From Ruminococcaceae bacterium UBA7217 (GTDB taxonomy: Bacteria; Bacillota; Clostridia; Oscillospirales; Acutalibacteraceae): a stretch of DNA of 8,384 bases. Location: NCBI GenBank assembly GCA_002490425.1, contig DKTZ01000010.1:1-8384 (forward strand). The letters are read 5' to 3'. The translations under genes and the position numbers were made by a program. Shown here one piece after another: positions 6,451 through 8,384 of this stretch (positions are counted from its first letter, which is position 1; the number at the start of each line of letters is the position of its first letter). Below the pieces are notes generated by a model. It was not told where the DNA came from and did no database searches. It saw only the letters and a program-made list of their open reading frames with translations.

Positions 6451-6593
6451 ATTAATCGCCATGCGATACAGCATTCGCACAAAAGAAGATGAAAAAAACA
6501 ACTCTTTGTGCCCGGTATCGTTCCTTTCTCTGTGTTTTTCGCAATATTACCTCATATCAATTTTTTCCATTTTTGTAGCTCTTAACGGCTATA

Positions 6594-7985
6594 TTATGTA
6601 TTATTTATATTAATTTGTTCCTTTTTGCGAAATCGGTAAGACGGACGGTAACAAATCAATGCGATTAAAAGCATAAAAGCGGTTACGATAAGGCTGACAG
6701 GATATCCAATTATAATTGTTTCAAAGGTTCTACTGTGAGGGAAAACAAACTGAATCCACAAGATACGAATACCGCATACACCAAGTGTCGTTAAAGCTGC
6801 GGGCACAAGCGATATGCCAAAGCCTCGAAGATATCCTGACATAACCTCATAAAGCAAAGAAAATGTATGAGAAATCATTATAATCATCAAACGGACATAT
6901 CCTATTTTAATTACATCGGGATTACTGTCAAAAATAGCAATAAGAGGCTTTCCGAAAAAAAGTATCAGCACAATAGCAATTCCGAGGGCAATACTTCCCT
7001 CCAAAAGACTGATTTTTAATGTTTTTTTACAGCGTTTAAAATCTCCTGCACCGAAGTTTTGCCCTACAAATGTTGTACACGCCTGACCGAATGAACTTAG
7101 CACATTATAGCTTATAACTTCAATGTTAAATGCCGCGCTTGACGCCGCCATAACTATTGTTCCCAGACTGTTTATAGCCGACTGAATAACAATATTTGAA
7201 ATTGAAAATAAAGAGCTTTGAATACCTGCCGGCAGTCCTATCCGTAAAATCTGTTTTAAGCTTGTCTTGTCAATTCGCAAAAGCCTTGGTTCAAAATGAA
7301 TTTCCCGTTTAGTGCGTCTTAAATTGAAATATAAAATCAAGGAGCTTACAGCATTGGAAACGACTGTTGCTGTAGCAACTCCTTCTACTGTCATATGTAA
7401 TACAGCTACAAAAAACAAATTTAAAATAACATTCAGAATACCGGAAGAAGCAAGCGCAATCAAAGGAATTTTTGTTTCTCCCACACTGCGAAATATTGCA
7501 GCCTCAAAGTTATATAATAGTATCACCGGAATACCGATAAAATAAATTCTCAGGTAAAGCAGTGCAAACGGGAACACATCTTCAGGTACATTTACTAATT
7601 TAAGTATCGGATATGCTGTTATTTCTCCAATAACCGATAATAATATACCGCCTATAATTGCCACAAGAATTGCTGTATGCACAGCTTTTTGTACGGCATT
7701 TTTGTCGCCATGCCCAAGGGCGTTCGCAATTACCACAGTAACGCCAAGTGCAATGCCGATAAATAAATTGACAGTAAGACCGATAATCGGACTGTTTGCC
7801 CCTACTGCGGCGACTGCAACCGTGCTTTTATCACCTGTAAAATTGCCGACTACTGCAATATCCGCTGCATTAAATAATTGTGCTAAGATTGCCGTTGCCG
7901 CAACGGGAACAGCGAACTGCACCAGACCTTTCGGGATAGAACCGTGTAAAATATCAATTTTTTGTTTTTTTAAGTTTGCTTTCAA
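6594..7985 (-). CDS. MATE-family multidrug/toxin efflux transporter
   Basis: A 463-residue inner-membrane antiporter of the MATE (DinF/NorM-like) family, which exports cationic drugs or metabolites against Na+ or H+. It shows about 12 hydrophobic helices in two similar halves. The first half has the family segment LAQLFNAADIAVVGNF (residues 34-49) and the loop FRSVGETKIPL (about 165-175). The second half opens with IGLPAGIQSSLF (249-260) and contains SFGQACTTFVGQNFGAGD, the counterpart of the N-half G-x-G loop. The C-terminal tail is basic (YRFRKKEQ). The start is a TTG at 7985 with AGAGG 9 bases upstream; no ATG precedes the first helix in this frame. A strong stem-loop and candidate promoter lie upstream. 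It may be cotranscribed with ybaK, 143 bases downstream, but that is uncertain. The substrate is unknown. Confidence 0.9.
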   Translation of the reverse strand: MKANLKKQKIDILHGSIPKGLVQFAVPVAATAILAQLFNAADIAVVGNFTGDKSTVAVAAVGANSPIIGLTVNLFIGIALGVTVVIANALGHGDKNAVQKAVHTAILVAIIGGILLSVIGEITAYPILKLVNVPEDVFPFALLYLRIYFIGIPVILLYNFEAAIFRSVGETKIPLIALASSGILNVILNLFFVAVLHMTVEGVATATVVSNAVSSLILYFNLRRTKREIHFEPRLLRIDKTSLKQILRIGLPAGIQSSLFSISNIVIQSAINSLGTIVMAASSAAFNIEVISYNVLSSFGQACTTFVGQNFGAGDFKRCKKTLKISLLEGSIALGIAIVLILFFGKPLIAIFDSNPDVIKIGYVRLMIIMISHTFSLLYEVMSGYLRGFGISLVPAALTTLGVCGIRILWIQFVFPHSRTFETIIIGYPVSLIVTAFMLLIALICYRPSYRFRKKEQININNT

Positions 7986-8022
7986 TTTTGGATGCCTCTT
8001 TTTATTTTACATATATTATAAA

Positions 8023-8054
8023 CCAATCGAGACCTTATAAAAAGTCCCGATTGG
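8023..8054 (-). promoter_or_regulatory. 14-bp stem-loop in the probable MATE leader
   Basis: Minus-strand RNA forms CCAATCGGGACTTT (8054-8041), loop TTAT (8040-8037), AAGGTCTCGATTGG (8036-8023): 14 consecutive pairs, two of them G-U. In plus-strand RNA those two become A-C mismatches, so it probably works on the minus strand. Only TTTATAAT follows it, a poor U run, so a leader or mRNA-stabilising hairpin is as likely as a terminator for leftward transcription entering from the repeat array. Confidence 0.6.
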
Positions 8055-8060
8055 CTTTAA

Positions 8061-8088
8061 TTTATACCAAAATGTTTTAATCTCTAAA
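8061..8088 (-). promoter_or_regulatory. Candidate promoter for the MATE gene
   Basis: Leftward, TTTAGA (8088-8083), 16 bases, then TATAAA (8066-8061). The start would fall near 8054, exactly at the beginning of the stem-loop, placing that hairpin at the 5' end of the mRNA. A second choice is a perfect TATAAT at 8020-8015, but it has no good -35. Weak matches in AT-rich DNA, so low confidence. Confidence 0.3.
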
Positions 8089-8133
8089 CAGCCTAATTGT
8101 GCATTTTTTTACCGATTTATTTAAACTGCTAAG

Positions 8134-8244
8134 TATTTTACCATAAGCGTAAGTGATATGGTAAAATTTCGTCCATGTCCGACGGTTTGCCGTCAGGCAG
8201 ATGAGGACGGACATATAAATCTTTTTAAAATAAACGCTTGCGAT
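8134..8244. repeat. Tandem 111-bp palindromic repeat, unit 1
   Basis: First of two direct copies differing at five of 111 positions. Each unit starts TATTTTACCATAAGCG. Internal structure: an 11-bp inverted repeat ATTTTACCATA/TATGGTAAAAT (8135-8145 with 8157-8167), a tight hairpin GACGG-TTTG-CCGTC (8181-8194), and outer arms ATGTCCG/CGGACAT (8175-8181 with 8208-8214). The tail is CTTTTTAAAATAAACGCTTGCGAT. A degraded tail-like stretch (about 8121-8133, TTAAACTGCTAAG) precedes it, suggesting an older copy. With the flanks this fills the roughly 385-base gene-free stretch beyond the MATE gene. I see no gene here. Confidence 0.9.
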
Positions 8245-8368
8245 TATTTTACCATAAGCGTAAGCGATATGGTAAAATTTCGTCCATGTCCGACGGTTTG
8301 CCGTCAGGCAGAGGAGGACGGACATATGAATCTTTTTAAAATAAACACTTGCGGTTATTTTACCATAA
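8245..8368. repeat. Tandem 111-bp palindromic repeat, unit 2 and start of unit 3
   Basis: Unit 2 spans 8245-8355 and repeats unit 1 with substitutions at the equivalents of 8154 (T to C), 8202 (T to G), 8216 (A to G), 8235 (C to C, with 8236 G to A) and 8243 (A to G). It keeps every inverted-repeat arm (ATTTTACCATA/TATGGTAAAAT at 8246-8256 and 8268-8278; GACGG-TTTG-CCGTC at 8292-8305). A third unit begins at 8356 with 13 matching bases (TATTTTACCATAA) and then diverges at 8369, so the array ends, or is interrupted, inside the window. Confidence 0.88.
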
Positions 8369-8384
8369 TTTAGCCCGTTTTTCA

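Noticed and set aside
6502..6593. Terminator or small gene between the MATE and ybaK genes
   Set aside because: Only a 4-bp stem (TAGC/GCTA) with no U run was found, and no open frame with a ribosome site.
8134..8368. CRISPR array
   Set aside because: Only two full units, contiguous with no unique spacers, and 111 bp long with internal palindromes; no cas genes are nearby.

Overview
The window looks like chromosomal DNA of a low-GC Gram-positive anaerobe, most likely a gut member of the Clostridia (Oscillospirales/Ruminococcaceae type). This is inferred from AT-rich intergenic DNA, AGGAGG-type ribosome binding sites, some TTG starts and the flavour of the protein families. No rRNA, tRNA, IS element, phage gene or CRISPR array is visible.

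Layout, left to right. (1) Positions 1-1307, plus strand, look eroded. There is the hydrophobic tail of a protein that began before the window, then a DUF1349-family protein whose conserved N-terminus is cut by an apparent one-base frameshift, then an unrecognised 181-residue protein whose open frame also runs upstream without a start codon. A strong bidirectional terminator (about 1334-1372) closes this block. (2) Positions 1408-5435 hold the most coherent module. On the minus strand a C-S lyase of the PatB/MalY type, fused to a C-terminal thioredoxin-like/peroxiredoxin-like domain with a CEIC motif, is followed 23 bases later by a 12-TM APC amino-acid permease. Divergently, on the plus strand, lies a class I amidotransferase-type gamma-glutamyl hydrolase (peptidase C26). 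The two promoters share a palindrome, and their -35 boxes sit inside each other's footprint. I infer co-regulated salvage of gamma-glutamyl or S-substituted cysteine compounds: the permease imports, the hydrolase removes gamma-glutamyl, the lyase releases the thiol (or a persulfide from cystine), and the redox domain handles the sulfur product. (3) Positions 5479-7985, minus strand, hold a MATE efflux protein, a YbaK/EbsC Cys-tRNA(Pro) deacylase and a GNAT acetyltransferase; the last two are close enough to be co-transcribed. (4) Positions 8000-8384 contain no gene. They hold a strong stem-loop in the probable MATE leader and two tandem copies, plus a partial third, of a 111-bp repeat dense in inverted repeats. 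The array has paired substitutions that preserve a stem.

The candidates for something new are the lyase-redoxin fusion with its divergent hydrolase, and the palindromic tandem repeat. All calls come from reading the sequence; no database search was made.
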